A DNA stretch of 64,000 bases from Natrinema versiforme. GTDB taxonomy: Archaea > Halobacteriota > Halobacteria > Halobacteriales > Natrialbaceae. Within the stretch, counting starts at the first letter, position 1. Every line of letters begins with the position of its first letter. Where the stretch lies: contig NZ_CP040332.1 of the NCBI RefSeq assembly GCF_005576615.1, positions 124,001 to 188,000 of the forward strand. Direction: 5' to 3'. Shown here in pieces: positions 25,595 to 34,039 of this stretch. The position numbers and the translations under genes were made by a program. The notes below the pieces were generated by a model that was not told the origin of the DNA, searched no databases, and worked only from the letters and a program-made list of their open reading frames with translations.

Positions 25595-27353
25595 CGCGAT
25601 TCGAGAGGGGCGGCTCCAGCGGCTCCTGCTCGTCCTCTCGCTCGTCCTCTCGGTTGCCTCGGTCATCCACGTCCTCTCGACGCCACCGGCAACCGGGTAC
25701 GAGCCGTCAGTCACGTCGGCGTACTCGATGGAACTCTTCGGAGCCGTCGCCGTCAGTTCGGTGCTCGGGCTGTTCGTGGACGCCACCTCCGAGCGCAAAC
25801 GCTACTGGTGGAAGTTCCTGATTCCGCTCTTCGTGTCGTATCTCCTCCTGTTCTGCTTGCCGCTGTTCCGCGGCTACGCGCTCTACGGCCGCGGCAACTC
25901 GGATGTCCTGTTTCATCTCGGTGAAGCGCGAACGATCGTGAATACCGGATTCATAAGCCCCGATAACTGGTATCCCGTGATTCACGTCCTGCTCGCCGTT
26001 CTCGAGCAGTTCGGGATCCCCCTCGAGCAGGGCAGATATCTCGTCCCGCTCCTCTTTTTCGGCATGTACCTCGGCTTCGTATCGCTCTATGCCACCCGCG
26101 TCGCGTCCGACTCGACGGAATCGATCGTCCTGATCGGCTGTGCGCTCCCGTTGCTGTTCGGACGATTTCATCTGAGCCTCCACCCGTCCGTCCTCTCGTT
26201 TTTCGTCGCTCCGGTATTCCTCTATCTGCTGGAGTCGTACCGCAGTGGGAAAGAGCAGCGGCGATTCACTGCCCTCTCGCTCGTCTTCGCCTCGTTCGTT
26301 CTCTTTTTCCACCCGATCACGACCCTGTTAGTCGCCGTCCTCATCCTCGCGTATACGGTCTCATCGCGACTCACACGCGTGGTTCGTCGCACGACTCCGA
26401 CGACGGATCGACGGACCGCGACGGTATTCCTCTTCGTTCTCGTCGGGTTTTCGACGTGGTACACGCAGTTCGAGCGGCTCGGGACCAATCTGGTCCAGTT
26501 TATCGCTCCGGCACTCCGCACGCGGGAATCGGCGGCCGAGGCACAGCAAGCCGAAGCGATGGGGCTGAAGCCGACCGAACTGGTCGTACAATTCCTCGAG
26601 CTGTACGGTTCGATAGCCGTCTACGCGCTCCTCTCGGGGCTGTTCGTCGTCGCCGTTACCGTCGCCGTCGCGAAACGGACTGCGACGCGACGCGATCTGG
26701 ACGCCGCCGTCCAGTTGTTCGCCGGCGGCGGGATCGCCATCGGCTTGGTTTTTTACTTCACGATGAGCCCGATTCGCGGGTTCCGGTATCTGATACTCGC
26801 GATGACGCTCGCGGTCGGTCTTCTCGTATCACGGCGGTACGGGCGGGAACAACGTCGCGGGTTCGCACGCGTCGGCGCTCTCGGCGTCTGCCTCGTGTTA
26901 CTTGTCACGTTCCTCGCGGTCGGCGGTCTCTACACGGATCACAACCACCTTACCCACTCCGAAGCAGCGGGAGCGGAACACACCATCGAGACGGCGACGG
27001 GCAAGTACGACACCGCGTCGTATAGCACGTCTCGAGATATCGCCTGGTACTCGCTCGGCTACCGTACCGCGACCGACCGAGACGTGCAGCCGTTCCGAGG
27101 CGGCGGGCCCGAAACGGAACCGCCGCCGTCGCTCGGGTACGGTGACGACGGCGACCGTCCGGGGGACGCCTTCGAGACGTATCCCCAGTACCTGTTCCTG
27201 ACGGAACACGACCGACGAGCCCCGTACAACGGGTCCGAACGCGCGTACACCGACTCCGAGCACGCTCGGTTAGCCGACGATCGAGCGGCGAACAAAGTTT
27301 ACGAGAACGGGGAGACGGAACTCTGGCTCGTCGATCCGGCTGAGCGTCAGTGA
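25581..27353 (+). CDS. Polytopic membrane protein of glycan locus (candidate polymerase or GT-C enzyme)
   Basis: 590 residues with about 11-13 hydrophobic helices in the first 470 residues, and a soluble C-terminal domain of about 120 residues. Between the early helices is RGNSDVLFHLGEARTIVNTG, resembling the first extracytoplasmic loop of GT-C glycosyltransferases, which carries acidic catalytic residues. It overlaps a GT4 gene and is followed by a sulfatase-like gene. It could be a glycan polymerase or a lipid-linked-donor glycosyltransferase; no family is recognised with certainty. Confidence 0.75.
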   Translation: MRGYSAIREGRLQRLLLVLSLVLSVASVIHVLSTPPATGYEPSVTSAYSMELFGAVAVSSVLGLFVDATSERKRYWWKFLIPLFVSYLLLFCLPLFRGYALYGRGNSDVLFHLGEARTIVNTGFISPDNWYPVIHVLLAVLEQFGIPLEQGRYLVPLLFFGMYLGFVSLYATRVASDSTESIVLIGCALPLLFGRFHLSLHPSVLSFFVAPVFLYLLESYRSGKEQRRFTALSLVFASFVLFFHPITTLLVAVLILAYTVSSRLTRVVRRTTPTTDRRTATVFLFVLVGFSTWYTQFERLGTNLVQFIAPALRTRESAAEAQQAEAMGLKPTELVVQFLELYGSIAVYALLSGLFVVAVTVAVAKRTATRRDLDAAVQLFAGGGIAIGLVFYFTMSPIRGFRYLILAMTLAVGLLVSRRYGREQRRGFARVGALGVCLVLLVTFLAVGGLYTDHNHLTHSEAAGAEHTIETATGKYDTASYSTSRDIAWYSLGYRTATDRDVQPFRGGGPETEPPPSLGYGDDGDRPGDAFETYPQYLFLTEHDRRAPYNGSERAYTDSEHARLADDRAANKVYENGETELWLVDPAERQ

Positions 27354-27484
27354 CGGTGTTCGGTTCGGCGACCGGGTCGCCTCGAGCCGGGGACCCGATG
27401 GTCCGTTCTCGCGTCGTTCGTAGGGGGGCAATACTCGGCGGACGGACCTGTGATTTTTTGGCTCGTTTCGGTCAGTATGGAAGT

Positions 27485-28408
27485 ATGCGCCCGCTCACGA
27501 TGCTGCAGCGCGCTCTCGAGTCGCCGGAGCACGCTGCCAGATACCTGAATCGGCTGTATCACTCCTTCGCTCACGGGGACGACCACTATCGGAACGGCGT
27601 CGCAGTGTTGGGTGAAGACTGGGACAACCTGATACTCCTCGACGGCTGCCGGTACGATACGTTCGCTCGACACGTCGACTGGGACGGGTCTCTCGACTCT
27701 CGGTACTCGCGTGGCTCGAGCACCGTCGAATTTCTCCGGGCGAACGTATCGAACGAGACCCTCGACGATACCGTATACGTCACTGCGAACCCGCAGTTTC
27801 ACCAGCATCGAGACGAACTGGAAGCGGAGTTCCACGCTCGGATCGACGTCTGGAAGGACGACGGGTGGGACGACGAGTACAAAACCGTCCTTCCGGAGAC
27901 GGTCGCGGAATACGCCCTCTCCGCCGCCGAGGAGTATCCACAAAAGCGCCTCCTCGTCCACTTCATTCAGCCCCATTATCCGTTTATCGGCTCGAAGACG
28001 TCGTTCGATAAGCGACAGCTTCACAGCGACGACGAACGGCCGGCGTTCTGGAACGAAGTGTTCACCGGTCAGCTGGATCTCTCCGCCGAAGAGATCCGGC
28101 CGTTATACGACGAGAACCTCCGCTTGACGCTCCCGTCCGTCGAGGAGTTACTCGCCGAACTGCGAGGAAAGACGGTCGTCACCGCCGACCACGGCAACGC
28201 AATCGGCGAGCGATCGTTTCCGATCCCGATTCGGGAGTGGGGCCATCCGCAGGGAGTGTACATGGAAGAGACCGTGAAGGTTCCGTGGTTCGTGTGGGAA
28301 AACGGTGACCGAAAGGAGTACTGCGCCGATTCGACGCCCGATTCGCGCGACCGAGGCGATTCCGAAGTCGTCGAACAGCGGTTACAAGAACTCGGCTACC
28401 GGACGTGA
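27485..28408 (+). CDS. Sulfatase-like protein (alkaline phosphatase superfamily), short
   Basis: 307 residues. Metal-binding Asp in NLILLDGCRYDTFARHVDW, probable nucleophile Ser in SRGSSTVEFLRAN, HFIQPHYPFIG in the middle, and the C-terminal metal site VVTADHGNAIGERS with WGHPQG. There is no CxPxR formylglycine motif. A longer in-frame start at 27350 was rejected because the added residues are not homologous and begin inside the preceding gene. Like the gene at 21408 it probably acts on phospho- or sulfo-substituents, so the glycan locus holds two such enzymes. Confidence 0.8.
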   Translation: MRPLTMLQRALESPEHAARYLNRLYHSFAHGDDHYRNGVAVLGEDWDNLILLDGCRYDTFARHVDWDGSLDSRYSRGSSTVEFLRANVSNETLDDTVYVTANPQFHQHRDELEAEFHARIDVWKDDGWDDEYKTVLPETVAEYALSAAEEYPQKRLLVHFIQPHYPFIGSKTSFDKRQLHSDDERPAFWNEVFTGQLDLSAEEIRPLYDENLRLTLPSVEELLAELRGKTVVTADHGNAIGERSFPIPIREWGHPQGVYMEETVKVPWFVWENGDRKEYCADSTPDSRDRGDSEVVEQRLQELGYRT

Positions 28409-28482
28409 GTACCCGTGAGACGGTCACATAGTAGGGAACTCCCGTTCGGGACGGACCAAGGCTGCTCGAGCGAAGCCCTGCG

Positions 28483-29538
28483 TTAGGCGGACGACGACGC
28501 CTCGTCATCGACATCGATCCACAGGGACGTCGAGTACTCGGCGTTCTCGAGCGACGGATCCGCCGGCACGTCACCGTCCAGATACACGAGCCAGACGAAC
28601 CTGACGGTATCGCCGGTCGCGGCCGGCGTGATGTTGTGAGAGTGGCGCCACGTCTGGCCGTGATCGAGCTGGGCATCGAACCGAGTGAGTTCACGTTGCT
28701 CGACGACCGTTTCGTTTCCGTCGCCGTCGAGATTCTGCTGGGCGAGGACGACGGTGTAGTCGACGGGTCGTCGTTCGTCGTTGTTGATCTCGAAAACGAG
28801 TTCTCGGGACTCGTTGAGACCCATCGTCGAGGGATAGTCGCCGGCGACGAGTTCGCCGTCGTCTTCGGTCAGGACGGCCACTTCGGAGAAGCGCTCGCCC
28901 CCCGACGGCGTTGCCAGCGCGTAGCCGACGCCGCCGACGGTGAACAGGACCGTGACGACGAGCAAGACGTTCACCGCCGCATCGGCTCTCGAATCGGGAC
29001 CCCGTAGTGCCGTCCGACTCGCCGCGGTCCACCGCCGATACGGGACTCGAAACCGATTTCGCGGCGAGAGGTCCCGTCGACGAGCCGCGGCGATCGCCGT
29101 CGCACCGAGCGTCGCTGCGCTCACGGCGAGCAGTACCGGGCCGAGACGAACTCCCCACGGCGTGTAATTCAGCGCAAGCCCCGCCAGTGAGACGATCGCG
29201 ACGCTCGAGCCGAGCGAGAGGACGGCGCGTTCGGGGCCGCTGATCGCAGTCGACAGGGATGTGGTCCGAGACTGCTCGCGGTCCACAGCGGCATCCGTCG
29301 TGCTATCAGGGCCCGCCGAACCGTCGGCTTCGGGAAAGAGCGCCGCGACGAGCGCGTATCCGGGAACGAACAGTACGAAGACGAGCCCGAGCGGGATTCG
29401 GAGGGCGGTCTCTCTGACGATCGGCGCGAAGACGGCCACGTTCGTCGCGACGACCGCGCCGACGACGGCGACGAGGTCGGCGGGCGTTTCGCGGATCGGT
29501 CGCGGGAGCAACTTCCACAGTGTACCGGACACTGTCAT
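28483..29538 (-). CDS. DUF1616 domain membrane protein
   Basis: 351 residues. The N-terminal half has four hydrophobic helices (LVAVVGAVVATNVAVFAPIV; LGLVFVLFVPGYALVAALF; AVLSLGSSVAIVSLAGLAL; VLLAVSAATLGATAIAA) with the DUF1616 signature PLGLVFVLFVPGYALVAALF. A fifth helix (NVLLVVTVLFTVGGVGYALA) leads to an extracytoplasmic beta-rich domain with VFEINNDERRPVDYTVVL. DUF1616 proteins occur near archaeal glycan clusters; role unknown. It follows the DUF4129-like surface protein by 92 bases on the same strand. Confidence 0.9.
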   Translation of the reverse strand: MTVSGTLWKLLPRPIRETPADLVAVVGAVVATNVAVFAPIVRETALRIPLGLVFVLFVPGYALVAALFPEADGSAGPDSTTDAAVDREQSRTTSLSTAISGPERAVLSLGSSVAIVSLAGLALNYTPWGVRLGPVLLAVSAATLGATAIAAARRRDLSPRNRFRVPYRRWTAASRTALRGPDSRADAAVNVLLVVTVLFTVGGVGYALATPSGGERFSEVAVLTEDDGELVAGDYPSTMGLNESRELVFEINNDERRPVDYTVVLAQQNLDGDGNETVVEQRELTRFDAQLDHGQTWRHSHNITPAATGDTVRFVWLVYLDGDVPADPSLENAEYSTSLWIDVDDEASSSA

Positions 29539-29630
29539 CGATATCGACTAGCGACGGGGGACTTTGAAAGTTAGCCAGTCCGAACCCCGATCGCCCGCGG
29601 CGGTAAGGACGGCGATACGCGATACCGGTA

Positions 29631-31799
29631 TCAATCGGCCGACTCGGTCGGGGCGTCGCGGTCGTCGGTCGCGGTGAGATCGCACAACCGCCGCCCGGTC
29701 TCGAGGACGTGTTCGGCTTCCTCGGGCGAGATGTCCGCGACGTCGAACGTCGCTCGTTCGTAGTGTTCGGTCACGCGGCGGAGCAGTGCGCGCTCCGAGT
29801 CGCCGGACTCGCGGTCGGCGTCGGACTCGCCGATCCAACGATCGGCCGAGCGGCGGTAGAACTCCCAGTGGGTCAGCGCGTCGGTGGCATCGCCGGTATC
29901 GACGCGACCGGACAGGGCGTGCCGAACGGCCGCGTACCCCATTTCGACGGCCCGGTCGGGACGACCGCGTGCGAGCGAGTCGTGGCCGCGAGCGAGCAGC
30001 GATTCGGCGGTCGCGGTCCGCGATCGCTCGGCGCTCGAGTCCGGATTGCTGGACCTGTCCGCCGTCACCTCGGGATCGCGTCGATCACCCGACTGCGAAG
30101 AGCGGGCGCGTGACCGCCACGCGAACGCGGCGAGTCCGAGCGCGGCGATCAGTCCGACTCCCAGTCCGAGCAACGCCCACGCGGGGAGCCCCATCCACGA
30201 TCGGTTCGCAGTCGAGAACGACACGGTCGACGCCGCGGTAGCGGACGCGAGGTTCGACCCGGAGCCGTCGTGGGTCGCAACGATCCGAACGTCACCGACC
30301 GCGGTCTCCTCGGGGATCTCCACCGTCGCGGAGACGGAGCCGTCGGCGTCCGACGTCACGGTCTCGAGCGTGGTTCCGTCCGCGCTGAGCGAGACCGGCT
30401 GCCCGGCGATCCCCGTCCCGTCGACCGTCTCGAGGGTGCCGTCGACCGCGACCGTTCGCCCCTCGTCGGACAGGCGATTGGCCGAAACGTCCATGTCGGC
30501 CTCGGTTTCGCGGACCGTCACGTCGTTCGTCGCCGCCACCGGAGCGAGCGCGCGGTCGTCGTAGTTCAATCGGACGCCCACCTCCCGCTCACCGGCGGCG
30601 ACCGAGGCGGGGGCCTGAACGTCCGTCTCGAACGATCCGTTCGTCGTCTCGACGGACCCGAGTCGTTCGTCGCCGAGGGTCACCGCGAGCGAAACGCCGT
30701 CGACGGGGATCTCGTCGACGCGGAGGTCACCGCTGACTGTCGCGGTCTCGCCGTAGGCGACCTCGTCCGTCGTCTCGAGGTTCGAGACAGTCGGTTCGAC
30801 CTGCTCGATCGAGACGTCGACGGTCGTCTCGCTCCCGAGGAAGACCGAGTCATTGGTCGGAACGTACTCGACGGTGAGTTGTTCCGTCGACAGCCGATCG
30901 TCGGTCGGGCGGTACTCGAACGTGAACGACCCGTCAGCGTCCGTCGTCGTCCTGAGCGACTCGTTCCCGACCTCGAGTCGGATCGTTTCGTCACCGATCG
31001 GCCGCCCGTCGGCCGTCCGTATCCGTCCGACGCCGGTCAACGGTTCGCGGAACGAGATCTCCTCGCGTTCGGCATCGACCGTGAGCGATGTCGGTACGAA
31101 CTCCGTCTCGCGGATCGTCGCCTGTTCGGCCTGAATCTCCTCGTTTACCTCCTCGATCGAGGCGTCGGCCTCCGAGAGGTTCCGGTCGGTCTCGGCCTCG
31201 AGTTCGTCGTAGTTCTCGCGCAACTCGCCGCTCGACTCGTTGGCAGTCGCGGCGAGAGTCTCGAGTTCGCGAGCGAGCGATCGGGCCCGTTCTCCGTCGC
31301 CGGCGGCCCGCGCCTCCTCGTACGCCGCTTTGACTTCGTGATACTCCCGGACCGTGTCGATTACGGCTCGCTGGTTCTCGCCCGCGAGTTCGAACAGTTC
31401 GCTGCGACTCTCGTTCGGGGTCTCCGCCGCGATTTCGTCGTACTGGTCGAGCAACTCGGCGTATGAACCGTCGAAGGAGTCGGCGGCGCGATCGTACTCA
31501 CCCTCTCTGAGTCGGACCGCGCCCTCGTCGAGCACGTCGGTCATGCGAGTCTCCAGCCGATGTTCCAGCGCCGCGAGGTCGCCGGTCTCGTCGTACTCGC
31601 TCGGATTCGCGTGTCGGGTGGTCACGTTACTGTCAGCGTTCTCGTCGGCCTGAACGGCCAGCGGCGACTGTGCCATCCGGCCGACCGAATCGGACTCGAA
31701 CCCGGCGGCGGTCGTGGTTGCCACGCCGCCGACGGGTCCGCTCGCGAGGACGAGTACGGTGACGACGAAGACGGCGCTACTCGCACGCAGGTCGGTCAC
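29631..31799 (-). CDS. Large surface protein: signal peptide, coiled coil, Ig-like repeats, membrane helix, DUF4129-like tail
   Basis: 722 residues. A signal peptide (SSAVFVVTVLVLASGPVGGV) is followed by a helical coiled-coil region (about 70-225, rich in Glu and Ala) and then about four Ig-like or carboxypeptidase-regulatory-like repeats (about 235-540; for example GVGRIRTADGRPIGDETIRL). A membrane helix (LPAWALLGLGVGLIAALGLA, about 555-575) separates this from a cytoplasmic tail with ALLRRVTEHYERATFDVADI, resembling the C-terminal DUF4129 motif. The layout suggests a cell-surface sensor or adhesin linked to the MoxR-type membrane system. Ig repeats are acidic as expected for a halophile. 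Confidence 0.8.
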   Translation of the reverse strand: MTDLRASSAVFVVTVLVLASGPVGGVATTTAAGFESDSVGRMAQSPLAVQADENADSNVTTRHANPSEYDETGDLAALEHRLETRMTDVLDEGAVRLREGEYDRAADSFDGSYAELLDQYDEIAAETPNESRSELFELAGENQRAVIDTVREYHEVKAAYEEARAAGDGERARSLARELETLAATANESSGELRENYDELEAETDRNLSEADASIEEVNEEIQAEQATIRETEFVPTSLTVDAEREEISFREPLTGVGRIRTADGRPIGDETIRLEVGNESLRTTTDADGSFTFEYRPTDDRLSTEQLTVEYVPTNDSVFLGSETTVDVSIEQVEPTVSNLETTDEVAYGETATVSGDLRVDEIPVDGVSLAVTLGDERLGSVETTNGSFETDVQAPASVAAGEREVGVRLNYDDRALAPVAATNDVTVRETEADMDVSANRLSDEGRTVAVDGTLETVDGTGIAGQPVSLSADGTTLETVTSDADGSVSATVEIPEETAVGDVRIVATHDGSGSNLASATAASTVSFSTANRSWMGLPAWALLGLGVGLIAALGLAAFAWRSRARSSQSGDRRDPEVTADRSSNPDSSAERSRTATAESLLARGHDSLARGRPDRAVEMGYAAVRHALSGRVDTGDATDALTHWEFYRRSADRWIGESDADRESGDSERALLRRVTEHYERATFDVADISPEEAEHVLETGRRLCDLTATDDRDAPTESAD

Positions 31800-32049
31800 G
31801 GCCGTGCGTTCACCCTACCAGTACATAGCTATGCGTTCTGTTCGGACTCGGCAGCCATTGTTGAGGGACGGTATGGACAGCCTACAACCAGTACGGACGG
31901 ACACAACGTTTGAAGCAAAGCGCGATTCGATAGACGGTCTCGAATTCGTGACTGCGATCGGCGTGCGACGCTACGACCGGCGAAACGGGCTTAGCGGAGC
32001 AGTGATACCGGAAATGGGAGGCTACGGGACAGTGGTGCTTCGTCTACAG

Positions 32050-32107
32050 GCGGAGCAGGCCGAGTGCCTCGGGGCTTGACCCTGAGGGTGAAGGCCGTAC
32101 GCTCCGC
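32050..32107. repeat. Left-end hairpin of IS605-type element
   Basis: Nested stems: GCGGAGC (32050-32056) pairs with GCTCCGC (32101-32107), a GGCC/GGCC step lies inside, and the core CCTCGGGG pairs with CCCTGAGG with one G-T wobble around the loop CTTGA. The tnpA stop codon falls at the base of this structure. Confidence 0.75.
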
Positions 32108-32559
32108 TAAACGTGTTCTGTGCGCTCGATATATTGTTCAATCGTGTCGGTCGAAACATCTCCCGCCGTTCCGACGTAATACGATTCCTCCCAAAATCCG
32201 CCACCCCACAGATACTCTTCCAAGAACGGTTCGTGCTGTTCCCACATCTCTCGCGCCGTGATGCTCTTGACCGTTCGCACGATCTCGCTTGGTGCGTGTT
32301 TCGGATGGGCTGAAAGGAACAGGTGTACGTGGTCGGGCGAAATGTGGAGTCGTTCGAGAGACGAAGTCTCTCGTGATCACGAAAGTCGGAGATTTTCGGA
32401 CGACGACAGTATCTCGTATCCGTACTTGTCGCACACGTCGCGGAAACTCGCTTCCAGCGAATCCTCGATTGGTTCCAGTATCGCGTGTCGGTACTTCGGG
32501 CACCACACGAAGTGGTAGTTGACGTTGTACACCGTGTGGTTCGACCGCTTCTCGCCCAT
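32107..32559 (-). pseudogene. tnpA: IS200/IS605 TnpA (Y1 transposase) interrupted by in-frame stop
   Basis: The frame starts MGEKRSNHTVYNVNYHFVWC. After YEILS at about residue 52 come 18 extra codons that include a TGA (32377-32379), and then the same frame resumes with LHISPDHVHLFLSAHPKHAP. It continues to the Tyr region DTIEQYIERTEHV and a TAG. The HUH pair (His-Val-His in DHVHLF) and the catalytic Tyr in EQYIER are preserved. Without the 54-base insert the protein would be about 132 residues, the normal TnpA length. The insert is made almost entirely of palindromes. Confidence 0.85.
32350..32403. repeat. Palindrome-rich 54-base insert inside tnpA
   Basis: Contains an 8-bp stem with a 3-base loop (CGAGAGAC, GAA, GTCTCTCG at 32355-32373), the 12-base perfect palindrome TCGTGATCACGA (32371-32382), and a weaker CGAAA...TTTCG pair (32380-32398). 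It preserves reading frame on both sides but introduces TGA. The boundaries are inferred by comparing with the usual TnpA sequence across YEILS-LHISPDH. Confidence 0.6.
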
Positions 32560-32586
32560 ATCGAAGTCACTCCACCGACACAGTTA

Positions 32587-32607
32587 AGTATATCTAAAGG
32601 ATATACT
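32587..32607. promoter_or_regulatory. Perfect inverted repeat between divergent tnpA and DUF2080-tnpB
   Basis: AGTATATC (32587-32594) and GATATACT (32600-32607), separated by five bases, lie in the 53-base spacer between the two divergent starts. The site overlaps where TATA elements for either direction would be, so a protein bound there could control both. The adjacent AbrB-like DUF2080 product is the obvious candidate, by inference. Confidence 0.5.
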
Positions 32608-32612
32608 CAGGT

Positions 32613-32768
32613 ATGGCGAACCGTTTTGAAATCGACGGCGAGGAAGTTCTCGACGGCGAAGTCAAGGAGTTCGGGAACAGCGCCCACGTCACCGTCCCCA
32701 AACGCTGGCGTGGAGCCGACGTGAAAGTTGTCCGAACCTCAGAACCTACCGAACAAGACACCGAATGA
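32613..32768 (+). CDS. DUF2080 family transposon-encoded small protein (AbrB-like)
   Basis: 51 residues: MANRFEIDGEEVLDGEVKEF, then GNSAHVTVPKRWRGADVKVV. The block FGNSAHVTVPKRWRG resembles the swapped-hairpin AbrB/SpoVT DNA-binding fold. Such small genes are commonly found just before tnpB in haloarchaeal IS605/IS1341 elements. Its TGA overlaps the tnpB ATG (ATGA), giving tight co-translation. A role as a transcriptional regulator of the element is inferred, not shown. Confidence 0.8.
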   Translation: MANRFEIDGEEVLDGEVKEFGNSAHVTVPKRWRGADVKVVRTSEPTEQDTE

Positions 32769-34039
32769 CCGGCGCACAGGCCCTCGTCAAGACGCTGGAC
32801 TTCCAACTCGACATCCAGAGTGACAACGAGGGCCTGCTGTACGACGCCACCCTCGAAGCCCGCCGGGTGTACAACGAAACCATTCGACTCGCCAAAGAGG
32901 GCGTGGACTGGGACGCGATTCCCGACCGCGTGGCCGACGACGCCGACCTCGTGAAGAACACGACTCAGCGCGTCGTTGCGAAGGCACTCGGTGCGATGGA
33001 GAACTACTACGAGTACGACGACTTCGGCCATCCGAGCCACACCAAGGACGGCGCGTACCCGCTTCGTGCAAACTACGAGGAAGGGTACAACCTGTCGCTC
33101 ACCGACGACGGTGACGTGGCGTTCCGCATCAGCGCGAAGCCCTACAAGCACATCAAGGGCGTCCTTGAAGGGAGTGACACTCATCTCGGTATTCTCAAGA
33201 CCGCACTCGAAAGTGACGAGTGGAAGATTGGGACGGCTGAAGCCCTGTTCCACAACGAGAATGCCGAGTTGCACGTCAACGTCACCAACACCGAGCAGAC
33301 CGTTCGAGACAAGCAGGACTCGCAGACGGTCGTCGGCCTGGACGTGAACGAGGACAACGTTGCCTTGACCGCACTCTCAGCGGATAGTGTCGAAGATACG
33401 TTGGTCATTGACTTCCCCGAGATTAAGTTCGAGCGTCACCGCTACTTCACGATGCGGAAGCGCGTGCAGAACGCGGGGAAGGACAGCATCCACGACGCGC
33501 TGGAAGGGCGTGAGGAACGGTTCGTCCGCGACAGACTCCACAAGGTGAGCCGTCACATCGTGGAGTGGAGCCAGCAGTTCGAGAGGCCATGCATCGTCTT
33601 TGAAGACCTCAAAGAGATGCGCGACAGTATCGACTACGGCACGCGGATGAACCGACGCTTGCACCACCTCCCGTTCCGCGCCCTCCAGTTCTATACATCG
33701 TACAAGGCCGCTTTCGAGGGAATCCCGACCGCGTGGATTAACCCCGGGTACACGAGTCAACGGTGCCCGCTGTGCGGGCATACGGAGCGTGCGAACCGCA
33801 ATAAGAAGCGGTTCAAGTGTCGGTCGTGTTCCCATCAAGACCACTCTGACCGTGGTGCAAGCATTAACATCGCCGTGAAAGGCATGAAGAAACTCGATTG
33901 GAATGTGCCTGTTCTCAACAGCCTTCCCCAAGTTCGGAAGGTGCGACGGCAGGCATCGGGGGCCGTGGACGCCCCGACCGTGACCCACGACGCCGTTCGA
34001 GGCTATCAGACCGATGGTGTCGCGGGAGTATCCGACTAA
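32765..34039 (+). CDS. tnpB: TnpB, RNA-guided endonuclease of IS605-type element
   Basis: 424 residues, normal haloarchaeal length. RuvC-like residues are Asp193 (VVGLDVNEDN), Glu280 (CIVFEDLKEMR) and Asp362 (DHSDRGASINIA). The zinc ribbon has Cys334/Cys337 (RCPLCGH) and Cys352/Cys355 (KCRSCSH). All active-site residues are present, so nuclease activity is plausible even though the tnpA partner is broken. TnpB proteins use an omega-RNA derived from the 3' end of their own element to cut the donor site. The tail after residue 375 (VLNSLPQVRKVRRQASG) is typical of the group. Confidence 0.93.
   Translation: MTGAQALVKTLDFQLDIQSDNEGLLYDATLEARRVYNETIRLAKEGVDWDAIPDRVADDADLVKNTTQRVVAKALGAMENYYEYDDFGHPSHTKDGAYPLRANYEEGYNLSLTDDGDVAFRISAKPYKHIKGVLEGSDTHLGILKTALESDEWKIGTAEALFHNENAELHVNVTNTEQTVRDKQDSQTVVGLDVNEDNVALTALSADSVEDTLVIDFPEIKFERHRYFTMRKRVQNAGKDSIHDALEGREERFVRDRLHKVSRHIVEWSQQFERPCIVFEDLKEMRDSIDYGTRMNRRLHHLPFRALQFYTSYKAAFEGIPTAWINPGYTSQRCPLCGHTERANRNKKRFKCRSCSHQDHSDRGASINIAVKGMKKLDWNVPVLNSLPQVRKVRRQASGAVDAPTVTHDAVRGYQTDGVAGVSD

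Noticed and set aside
30270-31466. 398-codon + strand frame opposite the Ig-repeat surface protein
   Set aside because: Shadow frame; composition dominated by Arg, Val and Asp with no start context.
32022-32570. 182-codon - strand frame across tnpA
   Set aside because: It is the wrong frame; the correct TnpA frame, with HUH and Tyr motifs, is interrupted by TGA and is annotated instead.
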